A program made the translations under genes and the position numbers. Under the pieces are notes generated by a model that was not told where the DNA came from, did no database searches, and saw only the letters and a list, made by a program, of their open reading frames with translations. Positions 24,661 to 32,521 of a DNA stretch of 32,521 nt are shown here, piece by piece. Position 1 is the first letter of the stretch. Every line of letters begins with the position of its first letter. Location: assembly GCA_017560625.1 (NCBI GenBank), contig JAFZEP010000151.1, positions 1-32,521 on the forward strand, read 5' to 3'. Source of the DNA: Bacteroidales bacterium (GTDB lineage Bacteria > Bacteroidota > Bacteroidia > Bacteroidales > UBA932).

Positions 24661-25959
24661 TTAATTTTGTTTCTTTCCGAATTGCGGGTCGACCTGGATC
24701 TTCATGGTCACTGCAACAGTAGCCAGACAGCAGACCATCACGAAGATGAAGAAGTTCGTGTAGCCGAGCCACTCTTGAATGTAACCTGCAATCAGTCCCG
24801 GCAACATCATGCTGAGAGCCATGAAGGCAGTGCATATCGAATAGTGTGCCGTCTTGAACTCTCCGTTTGAAAAATATATCAGATAGAGCATATACGCTGT
24901 GAATCCGAAGCCATAGCCGAACTGGTCCAAGGCTATGCATGAGCCTATTATCCAATTGTTATCCGGCTGGAACATGGCAAGGAACACGAAAGACAGGCAC
25001 GGAAGCGCGAGACTCAAAGCCATAGGCCAAAGAGACTTCTTCAGACCGACCTTTGAAGCAAACAGACCTCCAAGAATGCCTCCGGCAGTCAGCGCTGCAA
25101 TTCCAATGGTTCCGTAGATCAGACCGACCTCCTCCTTGGTCATCGCAAGACCGCCGTCAGCCACCGGATTCAGCATGAACGGATTGATCATCTTCACAAG
25201 GAATGCCTCAGGTAGACGGTACAGCAGCATGAAGGCCAAGGCCCAGAATATATGCTTCTTCTGGAAGAATGTCGTGAAAGTGCGACCGAAGTCGGCAACG
25301 ATCTCCTTTGCTGTGCGAGGTTCGTTCATGCTGTCAGACTTAGGTTCAGGCATGTGCCAAGTGTGATACAGGGTCACGCCCGAGAAGATGACTGCAGCAA
25401 GGATCAGAGTCAGCTGCCATGCGACATGAACGTCTGTATATCTGTCCAACACACCGGCCAGAGCCACCAGCACACCCTGTCCGAAGATGGAAGACAATCT
25501 GTAGAATGTGCTTCGGATGCCGACAAATTCCGCCTGACGGTTGGAATCCAACGCAAGCATATAGAAACCGTCTGCAGCGATGTCGTGTGTCGCGGATGCA
25601 AATGCTGTCACCCAGAAGAGGCCTAATGTCACAAAGAAAAGAGGGGCGGACGAGAATGACGTGCCGGGACCCTGAGGGAGGAGAAACGGCAGCAACATCA
25701 TAGCCAGCGACATCACAACCTGCATAGCCATGATCCACCAGTGCTTGTTCTTGATCAGGTCAACGAACGGGCTCCAGATAGGTTTTATCACCCATGGAAG
25801 ATAAAGCAGGCTGGTGTAGAGCGACATCTGACCGTTGGGCATGCCCATGTCAGTGAACATCACAACCGAGATCGTGTTGACAAGGAAATATGGGATACCT
25901 TCGGCGAAATAGAGGGTCGGAACCCACAGCCAAGGATTTTTGTTCTGAGTCTGTTTCAT
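24661..25959 (-). CDS. AmpG-like muropeptide MFS permease
   Basis: A 432-residue major facilitator transporter resembling AmpG, which imports anhydro-muropeptides or related sugars into the cytoplasm for recycling. About 12 hydrophobic helices are visible. Family features are WLWVPTLYFAEGIPYFLVN at the start, SLLYLPWVIKPIWSPFVD after helix 2, ASATHDIAADGFYM in the middle and the GFTAYMLYLIYFSNGEFKTAHYS segment. The frame is open to 26049 but the start at 25959 (MKQTQNKNPWLW) matches the family and lies 10 bases after the stop of the SpoIID-fusion gene. Substrate is inferred from family and neighbours. Confidence 0.87.
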   Translation of the reverse strand: MKQTQNKNPWLWVPTLYFAEGIPYFLVNTISVVMFTDMGMPNGQMSLYTSLLYLPWVIKPIWSPFVDLIKNKHWWIMAMQVVMSLAMMLLPFLLPQGPGTSFSSAPLFFVTLGLFWVTAFASATHDIAADGFYMLALDSNRQAEFVGIRSTFYRLSSIFGQGVLVALAGVLDRYTDVHVAWQLTLILAAVIFSGVTLYHTWHMPEPKSDSMNEPRTAKEIVADFGRTFTTFFQKKHIFWALAFMLLYRLPEAFLVKMINPFMLNPVADGGLAMTKEEVGLIYGTIGIAALTAGGILGGLFASKVGLKKSLWPMALSLALPCLSFVFLAMFQPDNNWIIGSCIALDQFGYGFGFTAYMLYLIYFSNGEFKTAHYSICTAFMALSMMLPGLIAGYIQEWLGYTNFFIFVMVCCLATVAVTMKIQVDPQFGKKQN

Positions 25960-25969
25960 GATGCAATGT

Positions 25970-28201
25970 TTAAGACAGCGTGCTGCCCGGATAGTAATGA
26001 CTGAGGATCTGGTCGTAGGTGTATCCTTTGACTGCCATGACTGCGGCACCGATCTGGCACAGGCCTACGCCGTGACCCCAGCCTTTGCCTTCCAGGATGA
26101 TCTTATCATCCTGTATGAGCACATCAAAAGCGGAGCTCTTGAGATGGCTTTCCGACAATATTCTTCTGATTTCCAGTTCCTTTCCTACAATCAGAGATGA
26201 GCGGTCACCGACAATCTTCAGCTTCCGGATCCTGCCGGACTCTCCCCTCTCCAATGGTTCGATGGAAAGTATTTCTCCGACCTCAACTCCGCTGCGGCGT
26301 GCTATAAGTTCCGACAAAGCAGACTTGTCATAGACTTCTGTCCATCTGTAGAAATCCACAGTTTCCTGGTCGTAATTGTTCAGCACCTGCTCCAGAATGG
26401 ACTTGTCCTGCGTATTGCAGAAGCATTCCTCATCTTCCTTGCGTCCCGGGGCATCAGGAAGCGGCTGGAGATAAGCGTAGTCTTTGTTCTCCCAGCATGT
26501 AGAGAACGACTCCATGCGGCCTCCGCAGCATTTCGAGAAACGGGCATCGCAAAGCTGACCGTCATATGTCAGCACCTGGCCCCATGTCTGGTCTATCACA
26601 CGGCGCACCGTCTCACCGGTGGCACGTGTCAGTCCCTGATAACGCTGACAGTGGTCATCTGCACACACATCGAAATGATGATGGTCCTGATGGTCATACC
26701 ATTTCATGATTTCATGGATATCGCCCCCCTTCGGAGTATCAGCATGCGACATGACGGAATCCACATGAGTCACAACCGACGGAGTGCTGCAGACTCCTTC
26801 AGGGATATGGGTACAACGCGCCTTGCCTGTGGAATTGATCTGAGCCATGACCCATGAACGGGAGATCACAGCATGAGCCTTGAGAAACTCTTCCGAAGCC
26901 TTTGCACTCATTTCAGATGAAATGACGCTGAGCAGGTAGTCCTCGACTCCGACAATATTGACCGCCGTCAGCTGACCGTTTTCAACGATGATCTTCAATG
27001 AACCGGCAAACTTCTGGTCTTCGGTCCTTTCCCAATGGAAATTCTTTCCGATAACAACGTTGTGCAGCACAAAAGAAGGCTCTGCAAACTGAGTCGAAAG
27101 AGTCTGTGCGTCAAAGAAAAGCTCATCATAGAGGGCACCGTCGTATTCTATCTTGCCCTCACGCATCACCGCCTTGCGTGTTCCTGCTCCGTCTGAGAGT
27201 ATCTCAAATGAGATCTCCTTAGCCGACATGACGCCCACCGACAGAAGCGGTTGCGTGCGGGTAAGACGCCATATCATGAGTTCCTGCTCCTCTTTGGATA
27301 TTGTAACCTCAGAGAGCATCTCAGACAGCAGTTCAGGAGTGATCTTATGGAACTCCTCCTCAACCGGTACGATGAATACTCCTGCCATGTCAGCGCATCC
27401 CGGACTCATGGTAAGATGGTCGGGACCGTCGCTGAAATAATGATGCGAACGGTGGCATCGGCGGAAGACCACTATGGAGCGGAACTCTCCGTCGCGGTAA
27501 TATGTAAAGAGATTTATCCTCGGTTCGCTGTCGCCTTCATGCATCGGTGCACAGTCCAGCAGACGGTAGAACAGTTTGGCTGCCGACTTTGCGGTCTCTG
27601 CCCTGATGACGAATATTCCGTTTGTAAAGTTGTCGTAGTGGTAAAGACGCGCATCCTGGACAGATGTGATCTCCTCAAGAGAACCCAGTCTTGCATCCAC
27701 ATCGTTTTCAAGAGGCATCAGTCCCTTGGGAGCGCCTTGGAAATGATGATGGTCTGGAGCAGATGCGCCACATGAGGGGCCGTTATAGAAAAAACTGAAG
27801 TCTGCATATTTCCTGGCCAGATCCAGCATATCTATATACCTGTGCCAGATAGACTGGTCTGTATGTCTGGCCTTTGCAATGACCAGATGATCAGGAAATA
27901 TCGGATATGGATTGATCAGAATGTGATACTTCTTTCCCTTCCTGCCCTCGAACTTCATCATGATCTGCTCGCCGGAGCGGTTTTCCTGGCAGAGGAAGCA
28001 TCTTCTCTTGGCAATGTCCTCCTTGGTCAGTTTGGCGGCTGAAGAAACCATGCGCGCCGGATTGAACTGAAGCTTGACCTTCAGGCCTCCCACTTCCACT
28101 TCGCGAACCTGGACATTCTTCAATGCCCTGAAGTTATCACACGCAAGAGGCCAGCGGGAAAGCTGGTCTCCTACGAATTTATGTATCTTGTTTTCTTTCA
28201 T
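25970..28201 (-). CDS. DUF4922 (HIT/GalT-like) - SpoIID fusion protein
   Basis: A 743-residue two-domain protein. Residues about 1-320 form a GalT/AP4A-phosphorylase-like HIT domain (DUF4922): RRCFLC at 67-71 possibly binds metal, KYHILINPYPIFPDHLVI at 91-108 is a core strand pair, and GASAPDHHHFQ at 145-155 is the HIT-type catalytic histidine motif. Residues about 330-743 form a SpoIID/LytB domain: VEDYLLSVISSEMSAKA with the catalytic-position glutamate E430, LKAHAVISRSWVM, DVCADDHCQRYQG, RFSKCCGGRMESF and the terminal GKGWGHGVGLCQIGA followed by a YYPG motif. SpoIID proteins are lytic transglycosylases acting on peptidoglycan. No signal peptide is seen, so a cytoplasmic role on imported muropeptides is plausible (inference). 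The start codon shares its A with the stop of the upstream gene (TAATG). Confidence 0.85.
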   Translation of the reverse strand: MKENKIHKFVGDQLSRWPLACDNFRALKNVQVREVEVGGLKVKLQFNPARMVSSAAKLTKEDIAKRRCFLCQENRSGEQIMMKFEGRKGKKYHILINPYPIFPDHLVIAKARHTDQSIWHRYIDMLDLARKYADFSFFYNGPSCGASAPDHHHFQGAPKGLMPLENDVDARLGSLEEITSVQDARLYHYDNFTNGIFVIRAETAKSAAKLFYRLLDCAPMHEGDSEPRINLFTYYRDGEFRSIVVFRRCHRSHHYFSDGPDHLTMSPGCADMAGVFIVPVEEEFHKITPELLSEMLSEVTISKEEQELMIWRLTRTQPLLSVGVMSAKEISFEILSDGAGTRKAVMREGKIEYDGALYDELFFDAQTLSTQFAEPSFVLHNVVIGKNFHWERTEDQKFAGSLKIIVENGQLTAVNIVGVEDYLLSVISSEMSAKASEEFLKAHAVISRSWVMAQINSTGKARCTHIPEGVCSTPSVVTHVDSVMSHADTPKGGDIHEIMKWYDHQDHHHFDVCADDHCQRYQGLTRATGETVRRVIDQTWGQVLTYDGQLCDARFSKCCGGRMESFSTCWENKDYAYLQPLPDAPGRKEDEECFCNTQDKSILEQVLNNYDQETVDFYRWTEVYDKSALSELIARRSGVEVGEILSIEPLERGESGRIRKLKIVGDRSSLIVGKELEIRRILSESHLKSSAFDVLIQDDKIILEGKGWGHGVGLCQIGAAVMAVKGYTYDQILSHYYPGSTLS

Positions 28202-29625
28202 TATTTACGTGACGATAATCTCAAACGGGCTTCAAGTTCCCACGTACGGATGCGGTCTTTGTAAAGATTGTTGGCATTGACCTTTTCTATCGCCAAAGCG
28301 GCATCCGAGTTTCCATCCCAGCGACGGCAACAGTAGAGCACGTCATAGATGCGGCCGATGCGGTACTCACGGCTGATGCGCAGACCGAGGGCGTAATCTT
28401 CGCCATAGCTTGTATTCGGGAGGTTTATTGTCCTCAGAAGAGGAGTCCAGAATGCACGAGGCGCGCCAAGACCGTTGATTCTCAATGCATTGTTTCTGCC
28501 GTTCTCTTCGGTCCACTCACGGTGATCGATCACTCCCGGAGGAATCGGATTCATCTGGAAGTCTGTCATCTGATAAGTTCCCACCACCATAGCACAGTTC
28601 TGCTCATGGAAAGCGTCTATGATCTTCTGAAGAGTATCTGGACCGCTGTATACATCATCGCTGTCAAGCTGCACGGCAAACTCACCGCACATCTCATGGT
28701 GGACCGCAAGGTTCCAGCATCCTCCGATCCCAAGATCATGCTTTGCAGGAACAACATGGACAAGATTCTCATTCTGCGATGCAAGTTCCTCAAGAAGCTC
28801 TGTGGTTCCGTCTGTAGAGTGATTGTCGACGACAATCACGTTGTACTTGAAGTCGCACTTCTGACTCAAAGCACTCAGCACTGCATCCTTGACTGTCCTG
28901 ATTCTGTTGAATACAGGGATGACCACAGATGCTGCGACAGGAAATCCTTTATCATCCGACTCAGATGCAAAACTCACCTCTTTGAAGACCGGCGGCAGCC
29001 ATGCACCGATGCGTTTCAGATGCTCCGTGCACACCTTTTCCATCTCTATCTGCACCGACCTGTTCTTAGGATCCACATAGTCAAAGAGCTTTTCACCTGA
29101 CTTGCGGTTATCTGTCTCTATCTCAGTGTACAGATATTCGTTCACATGGACGATCTTCTTCATGCGGAGTCTCAAGTCATACAATGCACCCCACTCGTAG
29201 TCTGCATCCATCGCTCTGACAGCTCTCTTGAACGAGCTTGACTTGAAGACCAGCACGCTTCCAAAATCAAAATCATCTCTTAGCGCACCTTTCTGGCACT
29301 CGATCAGCGGATGCCTCTGACGGCTGCCGTCTTCCATAAGGCGATAGTGGTCGGCATAGAGCATGTCGGCTCCGCTGTCCTCAGCGATAGCCACAAGGCG
29401 ATCCAACGCAAACATGCCCATTTCCAAAGGAGTGTCCTTAGTGTAGAGCAGAACATATTTATGCGACACTGCCTCCGCTATGCTCCTCAGGGTTTCAGTC
29501 GAGCGGAGAGAGACTCCGGAAAGAATGGTAACGCCTGTAAATGAATGACTTCTGCTGAACGACTCGACTGTAGTCGATATATCTTCGCCGCTCATTGACG
29601 GCACAAAACACTCGATGGCTGACAT
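28201..29625 (-). CDS. Family 2 glycosyltransferase with tandem GT-A regions
   Basis: A 474-residue cytoplasmic glycosyltransferase without membrane segments. The C-terminal half (about 228-474) is a standard GT2 domain: [15 protein letters not shown] at 230-244, [10 protein letters not shown] at 265-274, DSDD at 321-324 for metal and nucleotide-sugar binding, and [12 protein letters not shown] near 420. The N-terminal half (about 1-180) looks like a diverged second GT-A module ([17 protein letters not shown] at 85-101). The acceptor and donor are unknown. It is first in the seven-gene minus-strand operon and coupled (TAATG) to the DUF4922-SpoIID gene, which suggests they work on the same sugar. 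Confidence 0.85.
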   Translation of the reverse strand: MSAIECFVPSMSGEDISTTVESFSRSHSFTGVTILSGVSLRSTETLRSIAEAVSHKYVLLYTKDTPLEMGMFALDRLVAIAEDSGADMLYADHYRLMEDGSRQRHPLIECQKGALRDDFDFGSVLVFKSSSFKRAVRAMDADYEWGALYDLRLRMKKIVHVNEYLYTEIETDNRKSGEKLFDYVDPKNRSVQIEMEKVCTEHLKRIGAWLPPVFKEVSFASESDDKGFPVAASVVIPVFNRIRTVKDAVLSALSQKCDFKYNVIVVDNHSTDGTTELLEELASQNENLVHVVPAKHDLGIGGCWNLAVHHEMCGEFAVQLDSDDVYSGPDTLQKIIDAFHEQNCAMVVGTYQMTDFQMNPIPPGVIDHREWTEENGRNNALRINGLGAPRAFWTPLLRTINLPNTSYGEDYALGLRISREYRIGRIYDVLYCCRRWDGNSDAALAIEKVNANNLYKDRIRTWELEARLRLSSRK

Positions 29626-29651
29626 TGTTTGACTTCTTTAACGTATAAATA

Positions 29652-29659
29652 CAAATATA
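29652..29659 (-). promoter_or_regulatory. -7 box of the GT2-to-lipoprotein operon
   Basis: The minus strand reads TATATTTG (29659-29652), fitting TAnnTTTG, 26 bases before the ATG at 29625. No clear TTG box is present at -33. It is the only candidate for the whole 9-kb unit because gaps inside the unit are only 1-17 bases. Confidence 0.55.
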
Positions 29660-29679
29660 GTCATTTTCAGATGCTTTTC

Positions 29680-29710
29680 TTGCTCTTGTTCCGAGTTTTT
29701 GATAACTTGG
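29680..29710 (+). promoter_or_regulatory. Candidate promoter of the duplicated-domain secreted protein
   Basis: TTG (29680-29682), 20 bases, then TAACTTGG (29703-29710), one mismatch from TAnnTTTG. The leader before the ATG at 29748 would be about 32 bases. Confidence 0.45.
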
Positions 29711-29747
29711 CGATGAATTTATCAATTATCACTAAAATACCACAACC

Positions 29748-30422
29748 ATGAAGAAATTGCTTGTAATAATGCTGCTGTGCCTCGGATTGGGAACAGGCGC
29801 ATGGGCACAACAGGATCCAAAGGCAGATGACTTTGCAAAAGAACTGACATTTGCTCTCGACGACATGCTCAATTCACGACTTACTTTGGACGGATATACA
29901 AAGGCCTGCGAAAACATCGGCCTGAAACTGGGCGACTACATGAGCACGCTGGAAGCTGATGAGATCGAGCCCTTCCTGGAGTACTTCTATCAGTGCATAT
30001 ACTACAATTTCGCCAAGCATGACCTCCCGAAAGATTATGCTGACATGATCATCAATTCGTTCAAGGATGCCCTGAATGCTGCAATCACCGGAGAAGAGAT
30101 AGAGGAAGAAGAGGCACCGTTTACAGGAACTGTGACCGAGACTGCAGAATACTACGCAAAACTGTTCACCACCCTCATCGAGGACACCTTGGAGGGCGAA
30201 GAGGACCAGGTTGCAGCAGAGAAGGCCGGTTACGACCTGGGTGTATATCTTGCAGAACTCTCCACTGACGAAGTGAAGTCTTTCCGAGAGCAGTTCTACA
30301 GTTTCTTGACAGTACATATGTCACGACTCCCGGCATTGTCTGAAATGACAGGCGAGGAGCTCAAGGACCTGATAGATATATTCAAAGCCGAATACGACCC
30401 TATTTTTGAGCTCTTCTATTAA
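29748..30422 (+). CDS. Secreted acidic protein with two similar halves, function unknown
   Basis: Not recognised. It has 224 residues with a clear signal peptide (MKKLLVIMLLCLGLGTGAWA, cut before QQDPKAD). The mature part is strongly acidic, predicted helical and has no cysteine-rich or catalytic motif. It consists of two related units of about 80 residues (about 26-108 and 131-218). They share a layout of an LxxYTKAxxxxGxxLGxYmxxL-like helix, then a DEIEPFLEYFYQ / DEVKSFREQFYS segment, then a third helix. A glutamate-rich linker (EEIEEEEAP) joins them. It has its own candidate promoter and a terminator-like hairpin, and converges with the NUDIX gene. It may be a periplasmic helical-bundle protein. 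Confidence 0.72.
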   Translation: MKKLLVIMLLCLGLGTGAWAQQDPKADDFAKELTFALDDMLNSRLTLDGYTKACENIGLKLGDYMSTLEADEIEPFLEYFYQCIYYNFAKHDLPKDYADMIINSFKDALNAAITGEEIEEEEAPFTGTVTETAEYYAKLFTTLIEDTLEGEEDQVAAEKAGYDLGVYLAELSTDEVKSFREQFYSFLTVHMSRLPALSEMTGEELKDLIDIFKAEYDPIFELFY

Positions 30423-30440
30423 TCGACAAGACATATAAAG

Positions 30441-30492
30441 ATAATCCGCCGCATCCTATAGCAAAGCTAGAAGGCTGTGGCGGATCATTTTA
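30441..30492 (+). terminator. Hairpin after the duplicated-domain gene
   Basis: ATCCGCC (30444-30450) pairs with GGCGGAT (30479-30485), with an inner TAGC-AAA-GCTA hairpin (30459-30469), followed by CATTTT. It lies about 20 bases after the plus-strand stop and overlaps the 3' end of the convergent NUDIX gene. Confidence 0.55.
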
Positions 30493-31049
30493 AATTCAGA
30501 TTCGAAGTTCGGTGTCAGGATGTCTTTACCCATGGCGGCATCTACATCCGCGATATCCCACCATCGTCCTTCGTCGACTTCGTCAAGGTCAGGATGCAGA
30601 TCGTAGGAACCTATCGCTGCAAAAACGCTGACCATCTCCCTCTCTATCGAAGATTCGAACTCGTAAGTTTCGATGTGGATCGGATGGAATTCGGTAAATC
30701 CCAGTTCTTCCGACGCCTCACGGTAGACCGCTTCAAGAATGGATTCGCCGTATGACACGTGGCCTCCTACGGCTGTGTCCCATTTACCTGGCTGGATCTC
30801 CTTCCTCATCGAACGTTTCTGCAGATATATGCGTCCGTATCTGTCTACAATATGGATGTGAATCACGGGATGCAAAGGCTTCGCACCGCTGTGGCAATAC
30901 TCTCTGGCTGAACGACCGACCACGAAGCCGCTAGGCTCAACAACCGGAAAATACTCCCCTGATGCAGACTCCACGGCAAAAGTGTCCGCCGTCGGAGCAG
31001 GCACCACCGGAGCCACATCATAAGGGTATATCAATTCGATCATTGCCAT
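30456..31049 (-). CDS. NUDIX hydrolase
   Basis: A 197-residue NUDIX protein. The NUDIX box GGHVSYGESILEAVYREASEELGF fits GX5EX7REUXEEXGU, so Mg-dependent hydrolysis of a nucleoside diphosphate-linked compound (or an IPP-isomerase-like activity) is expected. An N-terminal region of about 55 residues precedes the HPVIHIHIVDRYGRIYLQKRS strand, a layout like the YfcD/IDI-type NUDIX proteins. An internal ATG at 31043 is an alternative start. It begins 4 bases after the thioesterase stop and ends in the operon's 3' hairpin. Confidence 0.87.
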   Translation of the reverse strand: MAMIELIYPYDVAPVVPAPTADTFAVESASGEYFPVVEPSGFVVGRSAREYCHSGAKPLHPVIHIHIVDRYGRIYLQKRSMRKEIQPGKWDTAVGGHVSYGESILEAVYREASEELGFTEFHPIHIETYEFESSIEREMVSVFAAIGSYDLHPDLDEVDEGRWWDIADVDAAMGKDILTPNFESEFKMIRHSLLALL

Positions 31050-31053
31050 AGGA

Positions 31054-31788
31054 TCAGAATATCAGTTCGACTGTAAACGAGGATGTCTCCTCTACTTTTC
31101 CTTCTACAAACACATGGATTCCATCTTCCTTCTCTACCACTGCTCTGTAGATCATGACCTTGTCGCCGGCCTTTGTCTCGTGGTTGAAGTTGATGGTGAG
31201 CTCCTTTACAGGGCGCGATGACGCAAGTTCATATTCCACCGCATCCATCGCCCACTGCATGTACATGGCATTGTTGGCATGGGCATTCATGTCCACATCG
31301 GAATATGCCACGACATGTTCCAAAGCCAGCACCGGCTCCACATCCTTAGGCATCTGCACCTTGTCTGCAGGAGTCTCGATTACATTTTCATGATTTACGG
31401 TGCCATCCTCCATCAGTTCCGGATCGCGCACAAGACGGCGGGTCTCCAGATTGAGCACCAGCCACGATGTTGTCGCCTTCACCTTAGGATTGCCTTCCGC
31501 ATCGGTCAGGACGAAATCTCTAAGATAGAAAAGGCGATTGAGACCTTTGTGCCATGTAGTAAGCATCACCTCGTCTCTCCATTTTGGAGTGTCGACAAAC
31601 TGGATATGCATCCTTGAAAGGATCCATGCCGTGTTGGTCTTGATGAGGTCGTCGTATCCGAATCCAAGATGCACGGCGTGCTGACCTGCAGCTTCCTGCG
31701 CAAGATTCATGAATGAGGCGGGCTTCAGACGCCAGGATGCATCCGTGTCATAGCACGGAATAGTATATTGCTGGGTTAAAGTCTTCAT
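31054..31788 (-). CDS. Acyl-ACP thioesterase
   Basis: A FatA/FatB-like double hot-dog thioesterase of 244 residues that releases fatty acids from acyl-carrier protein. The N-terminal hot-dog has YDTDASWRLKPASFMNLAQEAAG and WILSRMHIQF; the C-terminal one has the motif YSDVDMNAHANNAMYMQWAMDA, where aspartate, asparagine and histidine form the active site. The length matches bacterial members. It starts 2 bases after the stop of the upstream HU-like gene and precedes the NUDIX gene by 4 bases, so the three are one operon. Confidence 0.88.
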   Translation of the reverse strand: MKTLTQQYTIPCYDTDASWRLKPASFMNLAQEAAGQHAVHLGFGYDDLIKTNTAWILSRMHIQFVDTPKWRDEVMLTTWHKGLNRLFYLRDFVLTDAEGNPKVKATTSWLVLNLETRRLVRDPELMEDGTVNHENVIETPADKVQMPKDVEPVLALEHVVAYSDVDMNAHANNAMYMQWAMDAVEYELASSRPVKELTINFNHETKAGDKVMIYRAVVEKEDGIHVFVEGKVEETSSFTVELIF

Positions 31789-31790
31789 AA

Positions 31791-32521
31791 TTAAATTGAC
31801 CAGTTGATGATCTCTAGCTCTTCCTTAGTGTAGAGAATGTTGTCCAGAAGTTCAGGGCTAACTCGCGAAATCACAAAGAAGGCAGCGAAAAGTACGACTG
31901 CAATGATCGCAAGAATGATCAACGCCCACATCACCTTCTTCCATGCACTGCTCTTTGGAGCTGCAGGCTGAGGCGTAGGGGCTGGGACCGGCTGAGGTGT
32001 CGGCACCGGATCAGGAGTAACAGGCTCTGGGGTTGGCTCAGGCTCAGGCTCCGGTTCTGGCTGAGGCTCTGGGGTTGGAGTCGGTTCCGGTTCAAGTTCC
32101 GGCTCTAGCTCAGGGGTTGGCTGAGGTTCTGGTTCAGGCTGAGGTTCTGGTTCAGGAGTTGGCTCTGGTTCAGACGGGAGGACGGCCGGCGCATCTTCCA
32201 AGAGAGATCTCAAGCCTTCCACTGCAGCTGTCACCTCCTCAGGAGTCTCCTGATTTGTCTTGAGGGACACCGGTTTGAGACCGAAACCGTCGGGATAGAT
32301 GTCAAGATCCTCGTCAGCCACAAAGAACACATTGTTTTCCTTGGTTGCACGAAGTCTTCCGAGTCCCGGGAACACAACAGTCTTTTTAAGATGAAGAACA
32401 GACTTGAGTTCCGAAACGAAATCATTTAGAATCTTCTCTGCTATTTCAAGTGAGACATTGTTTGAAGATGCATAGAACCTTACCAGTTCATCGCCCTGAT
32501 CTGGCTTTGAGCGGAAATACA
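31791..32521 (-). CDS. HU-like-domain membrane protein (5' end beyond window)
   Basis: The minus-strand frame is open to the window edge, so the start is outside; 242 codons plus the stop are seen. The N-terminal visible part ([41 protein letters not shown]) looks like the HU/IHF-type fold of the bacterial CCDC81-like HU family. A proline/glutamate-rich linker ([12 protein letters not shown] repeats, about 31957-32180) follows, then one membrane helix ([22 protein letters not shown] at about 31864-31934) and a short tail of about 25 residues. DNA-binding by a membrane-anchored HU-like protein is inferred, not shown. A GTG at 32373-32375 also opens an internal frame, but coding sequence clearly continues upstream of it. 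Confidence 0.75.
   Translation of the reverse strand, partial: YFRSKPDQGDELVRFYASSNNVSLEIAEKILNDFVSELKSVLHLKKTVVFPGLGRLRATKENNVFFVADEDLDIYPDGFGLKPVSLKTNQETPEEVTAAVEGLRSLLEDAPAVLPSEPEPTPEPEPQPEPEPQPTPELEPELEPEPTPTPEPQPEPEPEPEPTPEPVTPDPVPTPQPVPAPTPQPAAPKSSAWKKVMWALIILAIIAVVLFAAFFVISRVSPELLDNILYTKEELEIINWSI
31957..32180 (-). repeat. Pro/Glu repeat-coding tract
   Basis: Short near-repeats of GGCTCAGGCT, GGTTCTGGCT and GGGGTTGG kinds (plus strand) encode EPEP and PTPE units in the linker of the HU-like membrane protein. Such tracts are prone to in-frame length change. Confidence 0.65.

Overview
The window looks like a chromosomal segment of a Bacteroidota (Bacteroidales-type) bacterium. Three lines of evidence agree. 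Promoters fit the Bacteroidota -33 TTG / -7 TAnnTTTG pattern, for example TTG-N19-TACCTTTG before tRNA-Glu and TTG-N19-TAACTTTG before ruvX. Translation starts are preceded by A-rich stretches rather than Shine-Dalgarno sequences. The gene content (DUF4837 lipoprotein, DUF6515 protein, DUF4922-SpoIID fusion, NamZ, lipoprotein serpin, membrane-anchored HU-like protein, FatA-like thioesterase) is typical of gut or rumen Bacteroidales. Genus cannot be fixed from sequence alone.

Layout. (1) 1-2740: a GMP synthase gene whose glutaminase domain is shortened and lacks its catalytic residues, then an IS200/Y1-type (RAYT-like) transposase gene flanked on both sides by related 40-44 nt palindromic repeats. 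(2) 2738-6135, minus strand: operon ruvX - def - phosphohexomutase - M23/LysM peptidase, read from a compact divergent promoter. (3) 6164-10562, plus strand: membrane-anchored M23 peptidase - dxr - rseP - DUF4837 lipoprotein. (4) 10586-11070: tRNA-Glu and rpsT apparently sharing one promoter and one terminator. (5) 11086-13077, minus strand: groES-groEL, with three helically phased CACGTCA heptamers and a dispersed-repeat remnant upstream. (6) 13257-14928, minus strand: SpoU-type RNA methyltransferase and a lipoprotein aldose 1-epimerase; divergent from glyA (14984-16312). (7) 16395-17321, minus strand: D-2-hydroxyacid dehydrogenase. (8) 17492-20376, plus strand: tyrS - rbfA - LolC/E-type permease. 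(9) 20362-29625, minus strand: a tightly packed seven-gene unit of GT2 glycosyltransferase - DUF4922/HIT-SpoIID fusion - AmpG-like permease - serpin - NamZ - DUF6515 - small lipoprotein. (10) 29748-30422: an unrecognised secreted acidic protein made of two similar halves. (11) 30456-32521, minus strand: an HU-like membrane protein (cut by the window edge) - acyl-ACP thioesterase - NUDIX hydrolase.

How the genes work together. Most are housekeeping: translation (tyrS, rbfA, rpsT, tRNA-Glu, def), folding (groESL), purine and one-carbon metabolism (guaA, glyA), isoprenoid synthesis (dxr) and envelope maintenance (rseP, LolC/E, two M23 peptidases). The most coherent accessory system is the 20-30 kb operon. 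It combines an exported muramidase (NamZ), a muropeptide importer (AmpG-like) and a signal-less protein joining a GalT/HIT-type domain to a SpoIID lytic-transglycosylase-like domain, together with a protease inhibitor. I read it as a peptidoglycan recycling or scavenging unit, which is inference.

The best candidates for unusual biology are the transposase/REP-like module (1457-2734), the GMP synthase with a vestigial glutaminase domain (96-1403), the HIT-SpoIID fusion with its serpin-containing operon, and the duplicated-domain secreted protein.
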